Notes under the pieces: model-generated
The model's database searches: none
What the model saw: only the letters and a program-made list of their open reading frames with translations
Told to the model about the DNA's origin: nothing
Part shown: positions 16,880-25,754 of the stretch, piece by piece
Position numbering within the stretch: the first letter of the stretch is position 1
Layout of the letters: each line of letters starts with the position of its first letter
Position numbers and translations under genes: made by a program
Source of the DNA: JAJDZL01 sp965220665
GTDB taxonomy: Bacteria; Pseudomonadota; Gammaproteobacteria; Arenicellales; JAJDZL01
Direction of reading: 5' to 3'
Length of the DNA stretch: 64,000 nucleotides
Assembly (NCBI GenBank): GCA_965220665.1
Contig: CBDCQQ010000004.1
Span: 941,772-1,005,771, forward strand

Positions 16880-18838
16880 GAGGGAATTTTTAGATCGGTA
16901 ACCCCTTGAATAGACGCGCGATTCAGCGGGTCTGAATTTTCGTTTACCCCACAAAAACCGCCAATCAGGCGCCATTTGCGGCCTGTCAGGGCAAAATCCC
17001 GAATTTCCACCCCAACCGTTCAGCGCGCCGCTGAGCCCTCTGCGGGCACCTGGCCGAATCCAACGAAAATCATCTAATGATTTGTTTTAATTGACAAATA
17101 ATGCCATGAGCGAATCCCAATCGTGTATAATTGACTCCATAAAAGAAACAAAAACCAACCCACGGGAGATTCACGCATGGCACTCATCAATTATGACCTT
17201 TTCGCGTCTGACTCTGCAGACAATTGTGAGCTGAAAAACCTGACCGCACTGCTCGAACAGCTCGACTTCTCAGAGCTCATCAATGAGATTCTCATCCGCC
17301 GCAAAGGCAGAGGCCGGCGGGACTGGCCCATCGAAGCGATGCTCAATGCCGTGTTCGCGATCGACATTCTGCAGCACCGCAGCGTGTCCGGATTCGTCCG
17401 GGAGCTGAAACGCAACCCCGCGCTGATGCATGTGCTGGGCTTTCCGATGCGGCGTGGGTTTCACACCGACCCGGCCTTTGGCGGTTATGCGGTGCCGAGT
17501 GATTCGGCCTTTTGCCGGTTCATCCGACTGCTGACCGAGATTGAACGCGGTACCGGTGCGCTGATGCGGGTGTTTGAGGCGCAGGTCGATGAGATCGCGG
17601 CACTGCTGCCGGACTTTGGAAAAAGTGTCGGCTACGACGGCAAAGCCGTCGAATCGCATTCGACCGGCCGGCCGCTCAAGCATAAGGCAATCGACAAAAC
17701 CACCGGCCGGCATCCCACCTCGGATCCGGATGCCAGCTGGGGCGTGCATGAGCAGTACGGGACTGATCAGAACGGCCGGGAAGTCAGGAAAACCAAGAAA
17801 TGGTTTGGTTACACGCTGCACACGCACGGGGACGTGACTTACGAGCTGCCGATTCGGTTTCGGCTGGAAACGGCCCGCGAGTCCGAATACCGTCACTGTG
17901 AGGGGTTGATTGAAGAGCATGAGAAGCTGTGGTTCTTTGACCGGTGCAGGAGTTTCGTGGCCGACCGGGGGCTTGACAGCAACCAGATCAGAAAGCGCCT
18001 GTTTAAGAACGATATCCTGCCGGTGATTGACACCCGCCGGATGTGGCAGGACGTCAATCTGCATCCGCAGCAGCTGAAGGTGCCGACCCGGCCGCTGGAT
18101 GAGTCGAAGGTGGATACGATTCTTCGCACGGAGAACGGCAGTCTGTACTGTCAGTGTCCTCAGAGCCGGGAACTTCGACGGATGCACTATCAGGGACGGG
18201 AGCAGAAGCGCGGTACGCTCAAGTGGGCCTGTCCGGCGGCCAGTTATGATTTCACCTGTAAAGGCCAGGCGGCCTGTTACCGCATGGGTCAGGTGAAACC
18301 GGGGTCGAAGAGCCGGGTGGTGCGGGTGAAGATGGACCCGGATCATCTTCGCAATTACGGCCCTTTGCCGCCGAATTCATACAAGTGGCGGCGGCATTAC
18401 GATCAGAGGTCGGCGATGGAGCGGATTTATTCAAGAGTCGATCAGGCGCATCTGGCGCACGATCATTTCCTGCGCGGCAAAGCGCGCCTGACGCTGAAGT
18501 TCACCGTTGGCTATGCGGTGATGCTGGCGCGGGCGTGTGTGGCGGTCAAGGCCGGACAGCCGGAAAAGATGCGCAGCTGGGCGTCCTCGCTGGCGGCCTG
18601 ACTGGCGCCCCGGTTCCCGGGGCTCGGAAAATCCAAACCGAACACGATGCTGCGGGTGCGGCAGATTCGGCGCGGCTGCAATTCGCCCGCGTCGCCGGCA
18701 ATGGCGGTTTTCGCGGCACTGGGCGCCTTGATGACTCGGAAATCAGCGGCGGGCGGGATTTTGTTTCGCGAAATTGACCGAATTTTTCTCCGTGACAGAA
18801 TTTTCTGACCCTAAAATTGTTGCTAACGCAAAACCCTC
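16880..18838 (+). mobile_element. 1959-bp insertion sequence, copy B
   Basis: Second complete copy of the element that splits sodN, here on the plus strand. It runs from GAGGGAATTTTTAGATCGG to ...GCTAACGCAAAACCCTC. It is flanked by its own 5-bp duplication GTTTT (16875-16879 and 18839-18843). Because each copy has a matching but different target duplication, the two arrived independently. No reading frame is obviously broken at this site. The element ends 75 bases before the DUF1989 gene, so it could influence that gene's promoter. Confidence 0.93.
17177..18601 (+). CDS. DDE transposase of the 1959-bp IS, copy B
   Basis: 474-aa transposase, the same as copy A except Gly for Asp in HTDPAFGGYAVP. 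The catalytic acids lie in SVGYDGKAV, FVADRGLDS and SAMERIYSR. ATG 17177 is preceded by GGGAGA. The frame is full length with no disruptions, so the element should be able to supply transposase for both copies. Confidence 0.92.
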   Translation: MALINYDLFASDSADNCELKNLTALLEQLDFSELINEILIRRKGRGRRDWPIEAMLNAVFAIDILQHRSVSGFVRELKRNPALMHVLGFPMRRGFHTDPAFGGYAVPSDSAFCRFIRLLTEIERGTGALMRVFEAQVDEIAALLPDFGKSVGYDGKAVESHSTGRPLKHKAIDKTTGRHPTSDPDASWGVHEQYGTDQNGREVRKTKKWFGYTLHTHGDVTYELPIRFRLETARESEYRHCEGLIEEHEKLWFFDRCRSFVADRGLDSNQIRKRLFKNDILPVIDTRRMWQDVNLHPQQLKVPTRPLDESKVDTILRTENGSLYCQCPQSRELRRMHYQGREQKRGTLKWACPAASYDFTCKGQAACYRMGQVKPGSKSRVVRVKMDPDHLRNYGPLPPNSYKWRRHYDQRSAMERIYSRVDQAHLAHDHFLRGKARLTLKFTVGYAVMLARACVAVKAGQPEKMRSWASSLAA

Positions 18839-18913
18839 GTTTTCATTGTTGGTTAACTGTTACGGATTTTTCGCTTAAAATCGGGGGTTTTCTGACAGAC
18901 ACTATTTATCAAC

Positions 18914-19510
18914 ATGGCAGACAAATCGATAATCCCGGCGAGGAAAGGAAAGGCCGTTATCCTGAATGAAGGACAGTCCATTCGGGTAATTGACACCTAC
19001 GGCAGTCAAGTAGTCGACACTTGGATATTCAACCGACATGATCTGAATGAATTTCAGTCCAATGAACACACGCGCCCGACACTGCTGAACATGAATTTCC
19101 AACCTGGCGATTCACTCTATACCAATAAGCGACAGCCGATTGTAGACATCGAGAAAGATACTTCTCCTGGAATACACGATATGCTGATGGCTGCCTGCGA
19201 CACCTATCGATATGAACTGCTCGGCTGTGCCGAATATCACGACAACTGCACTGACAATCTGGCAAATGCCATGAAAGAACTCGGGTTTGAAGTTTCTAAT
19301 ACACCCGCCCCGATCAATGTTTTTATGAATATTCCGTGGACGGAAAATGGCGAATTATCGTATGAGCCTCCTCAAACAAAGCCAGGAGACTATGTCCAGT
19401 TCCGGGCATTGATGGATTGCATTTTCGCTTTTTCAGCCTGTCCAAATGATATTTTGGCAACCAATGGTCTAAACGGCGAAATCAAGGATGCTCATTTTCA
19501 GATTCTGTGA
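18914..19510 (+). CDS. DUF1989 / urea carboxylase-associated family protein
   Basis: 198-aa cytoplasmic protein of the DUF1989 family. Members are often encoded with urea carboxylase or allophanate hydrolase and are linked to urea or guanidine-derived nitrogen use; the biochemical role is not settled. Recognisable stretches are VIDTYGSQVVDTWIFN, NEHTRPTLLNMNFQPGD, SPGIHDMLMAACD and NVFMNIPW. The family's conserved cysteines are present around LLGCAEYHDNC. No urea carboxylase gene is nearby, so here it stands alone, just downstream of IS copy B. ATG 18914 is the natural start. Confidence 0.85.
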   Translation: MADKSIIPARKGKAVILNEGQSIRVIDTYGSQVVDTWIFNRHDLNEFQSNEHTRPTLLNMNFQPGDSLYTNKRQPIVDIEKDTSPGIHDMLMAACDTYRYELLGCAEYHDNCTDNLANAMKELGFEVSNTPAPINVFMNIPWTENGELSYEPPQTKPGDYVQFRALMDCIFAFSACPNDILATNGLNGEIKDAHFQIL

Positions 19511-19554
19511 CAAATTCTGGTCTGGCTAAATTTTCACTTTAAGCAAGGAATTCA

Positions 19555-19689
19555 ATGAAGAATTCAAAGTGTTCTCCCGCTACTAAAGCCGCATATCTTG
19601 GACCGGATCAGGACGAAAGTCATGGCTTTGTCAATTTACCGATTTACCACGGTTCAACTGTTTTATATGAAACCTATGGGACCTTATAA
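19555..19689 (+). pseudogene. cystathionine beta-lyase (MetC-like) N-terminal remnant
   Basis: A 44-codon frame reads AAYLGPDQDESHGFVNLPIY and then HGSTVLYET before a stop. It matches the N-terminal signature of Cys/Met-metabolism PLP enzymes, where a G.......HG.VN.P.YH.ST stretch follows the start. Nothing after 19689 continues the enzyme, including the lysine-containing PLP site, so only the first tenth survives. It lies head-to-tail after the DUF1989 gene. Confidence 0.65.
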
Positions 19690-19886
19690 AACGGATACTC
19701 CTTTTGTTTAATTTCGATGGCTCTTCCAGCTCGGCACTTATGATGCCTTGTTGCTATCGAAGGGGCATCCATTTCATTAAGTCCAAAAAAACCAGTCAAT
19801 GCCGAACATTTGCTACCGAATTTTGTATAGTTCAACCATCCAACGGTGAACTTATCGGTGAGAAATGGACCTGTGAGAGTTAGTCA

Positions 19887-20480
19887 TCAAACCAGTCAGA
19901 GCAGATGAGAAAGACAAATTCATTGCACTGATGCGCGAACACCCTTATCTTGGAACTCCCTACAAGATCGGTGAAAGTGTGATTAATGTCGCTGTATTGC
20001 CGAGCGAATGGGTTGCGCTGAGTTCATTTTATGCTGCCGCGTTGAAGAGCGGTACCCGCAACCGGTGGCTTGGCTGGCATTCAAGAGACCGTATCCCACG
20101 GCTCCATCTGATCACGAACTAAAGCAGATTGTATATTGAAGTCGATACCAAATTTCGCTTCACGCACGCTGTCGCTGCTGCAACGACTGTTGTCGGCGCA
20201 AAAGGCTATCTGGAAATTTGGGAATGGGCTCAGACACAGTTAGACAAAGTGTTTAAGAAGTAACTTCAAAGTAGGCATGCGCCATTTGCGAAGCGCAGCA
20301 TTGAAGTATTTACTGTATCCTTTAAGCGCTTATCCAAGTCGACCCTGAGCAGTTCGATGCTGCACTTCGCAAATGGTAGTTTTCGATTGGCGGGCATGAT
20401 GAGGCGATTGCAATTGAAGGCAAATCCACTAAAAAAGCGGTTGATAGGGTATTACCAAACTATGTGTTCAAGTCATAGAC
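19887..20480 (+). pseudogene. decayed DruA (DUF4338)/ISAs1-like transposase gene
   Basis: Three blocks in broken frames resemble one large transposase. Near 19890-20118 is a DUF4338/DruA-like segment (LMREHPYLGTPYKIGE, then RNRWLGWHSRDRIPRLHLIT). Near 20130-20260 is a segment like the ISAs1 N-terminus (AAATTVVGAKGYLEIWEWAQ). Near 20330-20440 is LIQVDPEQFDAALRKW followed by IAIEGKSTKKA, where ISAs1 transposases have an AIDGK motif with the first catalytic Asp. Here that Asp reads Glu, and stops interrupt the frame. This is clearly inactive. Assignment rests on motif memory only. Confidence 0.55.
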
Positions 20481-20776
20481 CAAAAATTGACACACTGTAG
20501 CGCCCTCGCGACAAGACAATTTGAAGATGATTCTGAACCAGTTAGGTAAGCCTTCTCCTGGATGACTCGCCAAGAGAATTCTTGACGTTCTGGTGTTAGT
20601 ATTGAGGAAAGAGGAAAGTTTCGTTGAATTTCTTGCTTAAAATGGAAGTTAATCCATTCCTGGTTGTGTGGCGCCCCAAATGAAAAAACCGGAAATCAGA
20701 GAAAAAATAAACTGATTATTGAGGTTGCTTACTGATTCATCAGTATAGAAGGATAATCCCAGAAAACGATTCAATC

Positions 20777-20920
20777 AATGCTCAAGGCGCAACAATCGGC
20801 TATGAGGCATAGATGTGGCGAATTGCGAATGCACTACGCAGCTCAATGGATGTGGCAGAGTATGAGCATGTTTACAGTCTGTCAAATCAGAATTATTCAA
20901 AAATGAAAAACTGCGGTTAA
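20777..20920 (+). pseudogene. type I restriction methylase (HsdM) N-terminal relic
   Basis: The reading frame gives GATIGYEA, a stop, then MWRIANALRSSMDVAEYEHV. This closely follows the start of HsdM proteins (a G.EA.LW..AD.LR..MDAAEYKHV pattern). The sequence then diverges and stops in a TAATG overlap with the HepT start at 20920. No methylase motifs remain. Together with the possible hsdS scrap at 21805, it suggests a former type I restriction locus. Confidence 0.65.
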
Positions 20921-21348
20921 TGGTTCACTACGAAAAATTCGAAAGATCTTTAAACCGACTGCAGGATCAAAATTTGTACTATCAGCAGTTGGATTCCAGT
21001 CTCCCTAGCAATTTGCAGGAGGCAGTAGTTGAATCGGTGATTCAAAGATTTGAAACGTGCTTTGACACGCTATGGAAAGTACTAAGAAGGTATTTGATTG
21101 ATGGTTTGGGTCTTTCAGATGTGCCAAACAGCCCGAAACCAATTTTGCGATTGGCTGCCGAAAACTATCTTCTAGTTCGGCCAGTTGAAGATTGGTTCGA
21201 ATATGCCAATGCTCGAGTTGATACGGCACATGATTATGATGTGGAAAAGGCGAAGGCGTGTCTTGAACTAATTCCCGGCTTCATTGAAGATGCTGTGAAT
21301 TTATATGAAACGTTGAGCGGGAATCGATGGGAGCAATCGAAACAGTAG
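20920..21348 (+). CDS. HepT/HI0074-type nucleotidyltransferase substrate-binding protein
   Basis: 142-aa all-helical protein of the HI0074 family (NTase substrate-binding, HepT superfamily), the partner of the MntA-like nucleotidyltransferase that follows. Typical segments are ESVIQRFETCFDTLWKVL, PKPILRLAAENYLL and WFEYANARVDTAHDYD. The last has RVDTAHDY where HEPN RNases have an RxxxxHxY active site, although HI0074-type members are not always active RNases. The gene overlaps the NTase start by 22 bases, indicating coupling. The ATG overlaps the stop of the hsdM relic. Confidence 0.85.
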   Translation: MVHYEKFERSLNRLQDQNLYYQQLDSSLPSNLQEAVVESVIQRFETCFDTLWKVLRRYLIDGLGLSDVPNSPKPILRLAAENYLLVRPVEDWFEYANARVDTAHDYDVEKAKACLELIPGFIEDAVNLYETLSGNRWEQSKQ

Positions 21349-21647
21349 ATTTAACCACTAGGCAACGCGACATTCTTCTTGAATTAATCGACCTGCACCT
21401 TCCCAATACGACAGTTTGGGCGTTTGGATCCCGAGTAAAGTGGACAGCAAATTCGAAGTCAGATTTGGATTTGGTTGTTTTCGCAAGTGAAGAACAAAAT
21501 CTACAAGTTGGACTATTGCGAGAAAAGTTTCAAGAAAGCGATTTGCCGTTTAGAGTCGATTTACATATTTGGAGTAAATTGTCTAATGGCGCTCAAAGTG
21601 AAGTCAAACAGTGTTTCGTTCCTTTAGTTGGCGCCGTAGAAAAGTAA
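21327..21647 (+). CDS. MntA-like minimal nucleotidyltransferase
   Basis: 106-aa nucleotidyltransferase, the antitoxin-like partner in HepT/MntA-type pairs, where MntA AMPylates HepT. Core residues are complete: GSR at 34-36, SDLDL at 45-49 (Asp46, Asp48), and the third acidic residue Asp78 in FRVDLH. The length is normal for a minimal NTase. The position between hsdM-like and hsdS-like scraps fits the frequent presence of such pairs inside type I restriction loci. Confidence 0.85.
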   Translation: MGAIETVDLTTRQRDILLELIDLHLPNTTVWAFGSRVKWTANSKSDLDLVVFASEEQNLQVGLLREKFQESDLPFRVDLHIWSKLSNGAQSEVKQCFVPLVGAVEK

Positions 21648-21804
21648 GGGCATAATTTAGTAAAGTTGACACGTTGTAAATCGTTCTAATTTTTTCAAAA
21701 TATCAAAATATATTTTCTACTTTGAACGTTTGTTCTTTCTCGATGATCAATATGTTTCTAAAGTCTTGGCTTTGTCGAGTTAGATACATTGTTCCCAAAA
21801 CTAA

Positions 21805-21906
21805 ATGTTGGAAAACTGGAACGAGTTTGAAATTGGAGATGTTGCTGCTGATGTCGGCTCAGTCCGCAAAGATCAGTCGCATGGGTGCAAAATCGCACCG
21901 ATTTAG
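21805..21906 (+). pseudogene. possible hsdS (specificity subunit) N-terminal scrap
   Basis: A 33-codon frame starts MLENWNEFEIGDVAADVGSV. Many HsdS proteins start with a W-x-E/K-x-x-L-G-D-V pattern, and this one lies downstream of an hsdM relic. The evidence is thin and the frame stops after APICK-like coding (KIAPI). The remaining bases of the 21648-22025 gap show nothing else recognisable. Confidence 0.25.
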
Positions 21907-22025
21907 TCTTTGAAATGTAATATCTAGACGACCCAATTCGAACTGCCCGCTAAAAATAAAGCGGGACTCAACTGGCCCGGTCCTAATTTCAGTTTTGGCG
22001 ATGGTAGCTGAACGAAAAGGCTGCG

Positions 22026-23090
22026 ATGTATGCGCTGACACAGGGACTTAACCATATACAATGGACATCTACAAATCGAACACCAACCCGCCTTAAAAAA
22101 TGGCTATCTTCATCCTTGACTGAATCAATTTCTCCACAAGCTGGCGTCAAGTATCGTGGCGCTGACAAAACAAGTCGGATCCCTGTTCGGATTGAACCCC
22201 TAGAATCTCACCAAGTGTTGAGAAAACCGCCTTGGATTCGGGCAAAATTTCCAGGTACGCCTGAAGTTCTTCGATTGAAAAAAATTCTGCGGGAAAATCA
22301 TCTGAATACCGTCTGCGAAGAGGCTTCGTGCCCCAACATTGGTGAGTGTTTCAGCAACGGTACGGCAACTTTCATGATTCTCGGCGACATCTGTACCCGC
22401 AGATGTCCGTTCTGCGATGTTGCACACGGCCGGCCCAATCCACCAGATCCTGAGGAGCCTGTCAACCTGGCAAAAACCGTCAAGCACATGGGCTTGCGCT
22501 ATGTAGTAATCACTTCGGTCGATCGGGATGATCTTCGGGATGGTGGTGCATCTCATTTTACAGATTGCATTCGCGTCCTTCGAGAAACCTGTCCGGCAAC
22601 CGCTGCTGAAATACTGGTGCCGGACTTTCGAGCACGCATGGACCGAGCGCTTGACAATCTGTCCGTGGCCCCGCCCGATGTATTCAGCCATAACATGGAA
22701 ACCGTTACGCGGCTTTATCGAGCCGTACGGCCAGGTTCTGACTATCAGCATTCACTTCAGCTTCTTAAACGATTTGGAGAACGCCACCCCGAGATTGAAA
22801 CCAAATCAGGCATCATGCTTGGAATTGGCGAAACCAAGGAAGAAGTGATTGAACTGATGAATCACTTGCGCGAGCACAATGTGCGCATCTTCACAATTGG
22901 ACAGTACTTGCAACCGAGCCGGCATCACCTGCCGGTGCTACGCTACGCGCCGTTAGAGGAATTCGATGAGTACCGGGAGTTGGGAGAATCTCTTGGATTT
23001 TCTCAGGTCGCTTCAGGTCCTTTGGTCCGCTCCTCCTATCGCGCCGATCAATATGCTCCAGGAGCCATTGCAAGACGCAGTGCTGCTTAA
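22026..23090 (+). CDS. lipA: lipoyl synthase
   Basis: Radical SAM enzyme that inserts two sulfurs into the octanoyl chain on lipoyl-dependent proteins. The auxiliary [4Fe-4S] cluster cysteines are in the CEEASCPNIGEC motif and the radical SAM cluster in CTRRCPFC. GATYPE-like conserved blocks follow: VVITSVDRDDLRDGGA and FSHNMETVTRLYRAVRPG. The C-terminal Ser of the auxiliary cluster is in GPLVRSSYRAD. At 354 aa it is slightly long. About 40 residues precede the normal KYRGADK start region, but no better start codon is obvious. No lipB is adjacent. Confidence 0.93.
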   Translation: MYALTQGLNHIQWTSTNRTPTRLKKWLSSSLTESISPQAGVKYRGADKTSRIPVRIEPLESHQVLRKPPWIRAKFPGTPEVLRLKKILRENHLNTVCEEASCPNIGECFSNGTATFMILGDICTRRCPFCDVAHGRPNPPDPEEPVNLAKTVKHMGLRYVVITSVDRDDLRDGGASHFTDCIRVLRETCPATAAEILVPDFRARMDRALDNLSVAPPDVFSHNMETVTRLYRAVRPGSDYQHSLQLLKRFGERHPEIETKSGIMLGIGETKEEVIELMNHLREHNVRIFTIGQYLQPSRHHLPVLRYAPLEEFDEYRELGESLGFSQVASGPLVRSSYRADQYAPGAIARRSAA

Positions 23091-23446
23091 CCTGAAATGG
23101 CAATTTGTATTTGCCAGTTGCTTGGGCCTACCGACATTCCGGAAATTTCAATAATTTGAAGGAAGGTGCTTTGGTGTGCAGACGGTTTCGAATTAAACCG
23201 CAATTAATATTGCGTCTGTGAAGAAAAATTCACGCAAGTTAGCAAAAACTTTGTAGGTAAAATGTTTTGATAACAAATAAACTTATATGCTAGTAACAGG
23301 GATGTTGGCACAACCTACCCTTACAATCCGTTGCCAATACATTCGGTTCAACCGGTTGAGAGATTGTGCAGGTTGGAAAATATCAATTGTTTGTTGCTAC
23401 AATATTTGTTGATATGGAAACTCAATTTATTAGCGAGGTAAAAACA
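23091..23446. other. leader region upstream of aapJ
   Basis: 356 bases without a gene that I recognise. AT-rich stretches around 23260-23300 are likely to hold the aapJ promoter, but no -35/-10 pair is convincing. A GAGGT ribosome site lies at about 23434, ahead of the chosen aapJ start. Confidence 0.5.
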
Positions 23447-24472
23447 ATGAGATTAACTAAATATCTTTCGATTGTAGTGGCGGTACTTGCCCTGGGTGTA
23501 TCAGGCGTAAGTAGTGCTGGTATGCTAGATGATATTAAAGCTAGAGGCCACCTTCAATGTGGCATCAATACCGGCCTGACTGGTTTCGCATTCACTGACG
23601 ATGCTGGCAACTGGCAAGGTTTCGACGTAGCACTATGCCAGGCAGTTGCTGCCGCTGTTTTTGGTGATGCGTCTGCCGTCAAGTACACCAATTTGACTGG
23701 TAAAACGAGGTTCCCATCACTGAATGCCGGTGAAGTCGACATGCTTTCGCGTAATACGACTTGGACTTACAGCCGTGATGTCGACCTGAAAATGACCTTC
23801 CTGGGTGTCAACTACTACGATGGACAGGGATTCATCGTTCCAGCTTCTCTCGGTGTTACAAGCGCAACGCAACTGGACGGTGCGTCAGTATGCATTCAAA
23901 CCGGTACTACGACCGAATTGAATCTAGCTGACTTTTTCCGTAGTAACAACATGAACTACGAGCCTGTTCCAATCGAAACTAACGAAGAAGCCAGAAACAG
24001 TTACCTGGCCGGCCGTTGCGACGTCTACACGACTGACCGTTCTGGTCTTGCCGCGACCCGTGCAAGCCTTGACAATCCGCAGGATCATGTCGTGCTGCCT
24101 GAAATCATTTCGAAAGAGCCACTTGGACCCGTAGTCCGACATGGTGATGACGAATGGGCAGACATCGTTCGCTGGACTCTGAATGTTATTATTATTGCGG
24201 AAGAGAAAGGCATTACCTCAGAGAATGTTGCGTTGATGGCAGCCGAAGTTCAAAAGGATGCAGAACTTAACCGTATGTTCGGCACCGAAGGTGAATATGG
24301 CGCAATGCTTGGTCTGAGCTCTGACTGGGTTGTGAACGTCATTTCCGCAGTCGGCAACTATGGCGAAATCTTCGAGAAGTATCTCGGCGTTAATACCGAT
24401 ATCGGACTGGAAAGAGGTGTGAACGCACTGTGGACCGATGGAGGACTGATTTACTCACCGCCATATCGGTAA
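23447..24472 (+). CDS. aapJ: general L-amino acid ABC transporter, periplasmic binding protein (AapJ-like)
   Basis: Solute-binding protein of an Aap/Bzt-type polar amino acid importer. From ATG 23447, preceded by GAGGT, it has a signal peptide (LSIVVAVLALGVSGVSSA) and about 340 residues. The SBP family 3 fold shows in LDDIKARGHLQCGIN, WQGFDVALCQAVAAAVFGD, VDMLSRNTTWTYSRD and CDVYTTDRSGLA. The frame extends upstream to 23366, but that would bury the signal peptide. It is first in aapJQMP, and a hairpin just after it probably sets a higher level of the binding protein than of the permeases. Confidence 0.93.
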   Translation: MRLTKYLSIVVAVLALGVSGVSSAGMLDDIKARGHLQCGINTGLTGFAFTDDAGNWQGFDVALCQAVAAAVFGDASAVKYTNLTGKTRFPSLNAGEVDMLSRNTTWTYSRDVDLKMTFLGVNYYDGQGFIVPASLGVTSATQLDGASVCIQTGTTTELNLADFFRSNNMNYEPVPIETNEEARNSYLAGRCDVYTTDRSGLAATRASLDNPQDHVVLPEIISKEPLGPVVRHGDDEWADIVRWTLNVIIIAEEKGITSENVALMAAEVQKDAELNRMFGTEGEYGAMLGLSSDWVVNVISAVGNYGEIFEKYLGVNTDIGLERGVNALWTDGGLIYSPPYR

Positions 24473-24485
24473 GAAGATGTATATT

Positions 24486-24513
24486 GGAAGCGGCGCGAAC
24501 ACACGCCGCTTCC
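24486..24513 (+). terminator. hairpin between aapJ and aapQ (attenuator or mRNA stabiliser)
   Basis: A perfect 10-bp stem GGAAGCGGCG / CGCCGCTTCC closes an 8-base loop, 14 bases after the aapJ stop. No T-run follows, so it looks more like a processing or stabilising hairpin than a full terminator. Such hairpins are common after binding-protein genes in ABC operons. Confidence 0.65.
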
Positions 24514-24575
24514 ATATTCTCTGATCCTCTGAATCCGTTGCAAATTTAAATACCCCTTCCACTGTAATCTGAGCC

Positions 24576-25745
24576 TTGCGTGGTCTGAATTTACAAAATA
24601 TTTGGACTGACAGGGACTCACGACAGGTGATCATTCAGATCATTGTCGTTATCATCGTACTGTCTCTGCTCGGATTCTTCGTTCGTAATACAGCCAACAA
24701 CCTGGAAGCCTTGGGCGCAGAAGTGGGTTATAGCTTTCTGTTCACCCCCTCAAACTACGACATCAACCAACACCTGATCGAATACTCCTCGCGCAGTACC
24801 CATCTGCGCGCCACAATGGTTGGGCTCATCAATACCGGACTGGTTGCAGTTGTTGGTATTGTATTGGCAACTCTTATCGGATTTGTTGTTGGCGTACTGC
24901 GTCTTTCCTCAAATTTCCTGGTGAACCGAATTGCCTACGTCTTTGTAGAATTCACCAGAAATGTCCCGGTGTTGCTTTGGATTTTGTTATGGCACGGCGT
25001 CTTGATACACAGCCTCCCACATCCACGTCAAGCCATCACAGTTTACGATGTAACGTTCCTGGCCAATCGCGGATTTTACGTACCCAAACCCCTGCTGGAT
25101 CCACTGTTCTGGCTAGTTGCAATTGCTGCGGTTATCGCAATCATAGGCGCTGTCATTTTTTCGAAACACGTAAAAAGGAAACAGGAACTAACCGGTGAGC
25201 GGCTTCCGGTTATTTGGATCAATTCGGCGCTTATTGTCTTTGTGCCACTTTTGGTGTTTTGGCTGACTGGGAAGCCAGCGACACTTGAAATGCCCGTATT
25301 TGAAGGTTTCAACTTCAAGGGTGGCATCGTTCTCTCACCTGAATTTATTGCTTTGACGCTCGCTCTCGCAGTCTACACCGGCGCTTTCATTGCAGAAATC
25401 GTACGTGCCGGCATCCTGTCTGTTAGCCATGGACAGACTGAAGCTGCCTATGCATTGGGAGTGAAACCGAGTTGGACAATGCGCCTCGTAATTCTGCCTC
25501 AGGCACTCAGAGTTGTTGTACCACCCATGATCAGTCAATACCTTAATTTGACTAAGAACTCATCGCTGGCGATCGCTGTGGGTTACATGGATGTTGTGGC
25601 AACCATCGGTGGTATCTCACTGAATCAGACTGGTCGGGCTTTGGAGTGTATGTCAATCGTACTGCTCATATATCTGTGCCTCTCGCTGTCAATTTCAGCA
25701 TTCATGAACTTTTACAACAAACGAATCTCGTTAGTTGAGCGGTAA
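24576..25745 (+). CDS. aapQ: amino acid ABC transporter permease (AapQ-like)
   Basis: First membrane subunit of the Aap importer, 389 aa. It has a long N-terminal periplasmic segment and several membrane spans (VIIQIIVVIIVLSLLGFFV, GLVAVVGIVLATLIGFVVGV). The EAA loop that contacts the ATPase is near residue 290-310 (GQTEAAYALGVKPSWTMRLV, then ILPQALRVVVPP). The likely start is TTG 24576; there is no ATG in a suitable place and the ribosome site is weak. It is 9 bases from aapM. Confidence 0.92.
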   Translation: MRGLNLQNIWTDRDSRQVIIQIIVVIIVLSLLGFFVRNTANNLEALGAEVGYSFLFTPSNYDINQHLIEYSSRSTHLRATMVGLINTGLVAVVGIVLATLIGFVVGVLRLSSNFLVNRIAYVFVEFTRNVPVLLWILLWHGVLIHSLPHPRQAITVYDVTFLANRGFYVPKPLLDPLFWLVAIAAVIAIIGAVIFSKHVKRKQELTGERLPVIWINSALIVFVPLLVFWLTGKPATLEMPVFEGFNFKGGIVLSPEFIALTLALAVYTGAFIAEIVRAGILSVSHGQTEAAYALGVKPSWTMRLVILPQALRVVVPPMISQYLNLTKNSSLAIAVGYMDVVATIGGISLNQTGRALECMSIVLLIYLCLSLSISAFMNFYNKRISLVER

Positions 25746-25754
25746 AGAATACCA

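Noticed and set aside
9991..18838. Composite transposon carrying AbiE and sodN debris between two inverted IS copies
   Set aside because: Each IS copy is flanked by its own matched 5-bp duplication (GAGCA; GTTTT), which points to independent insertions.
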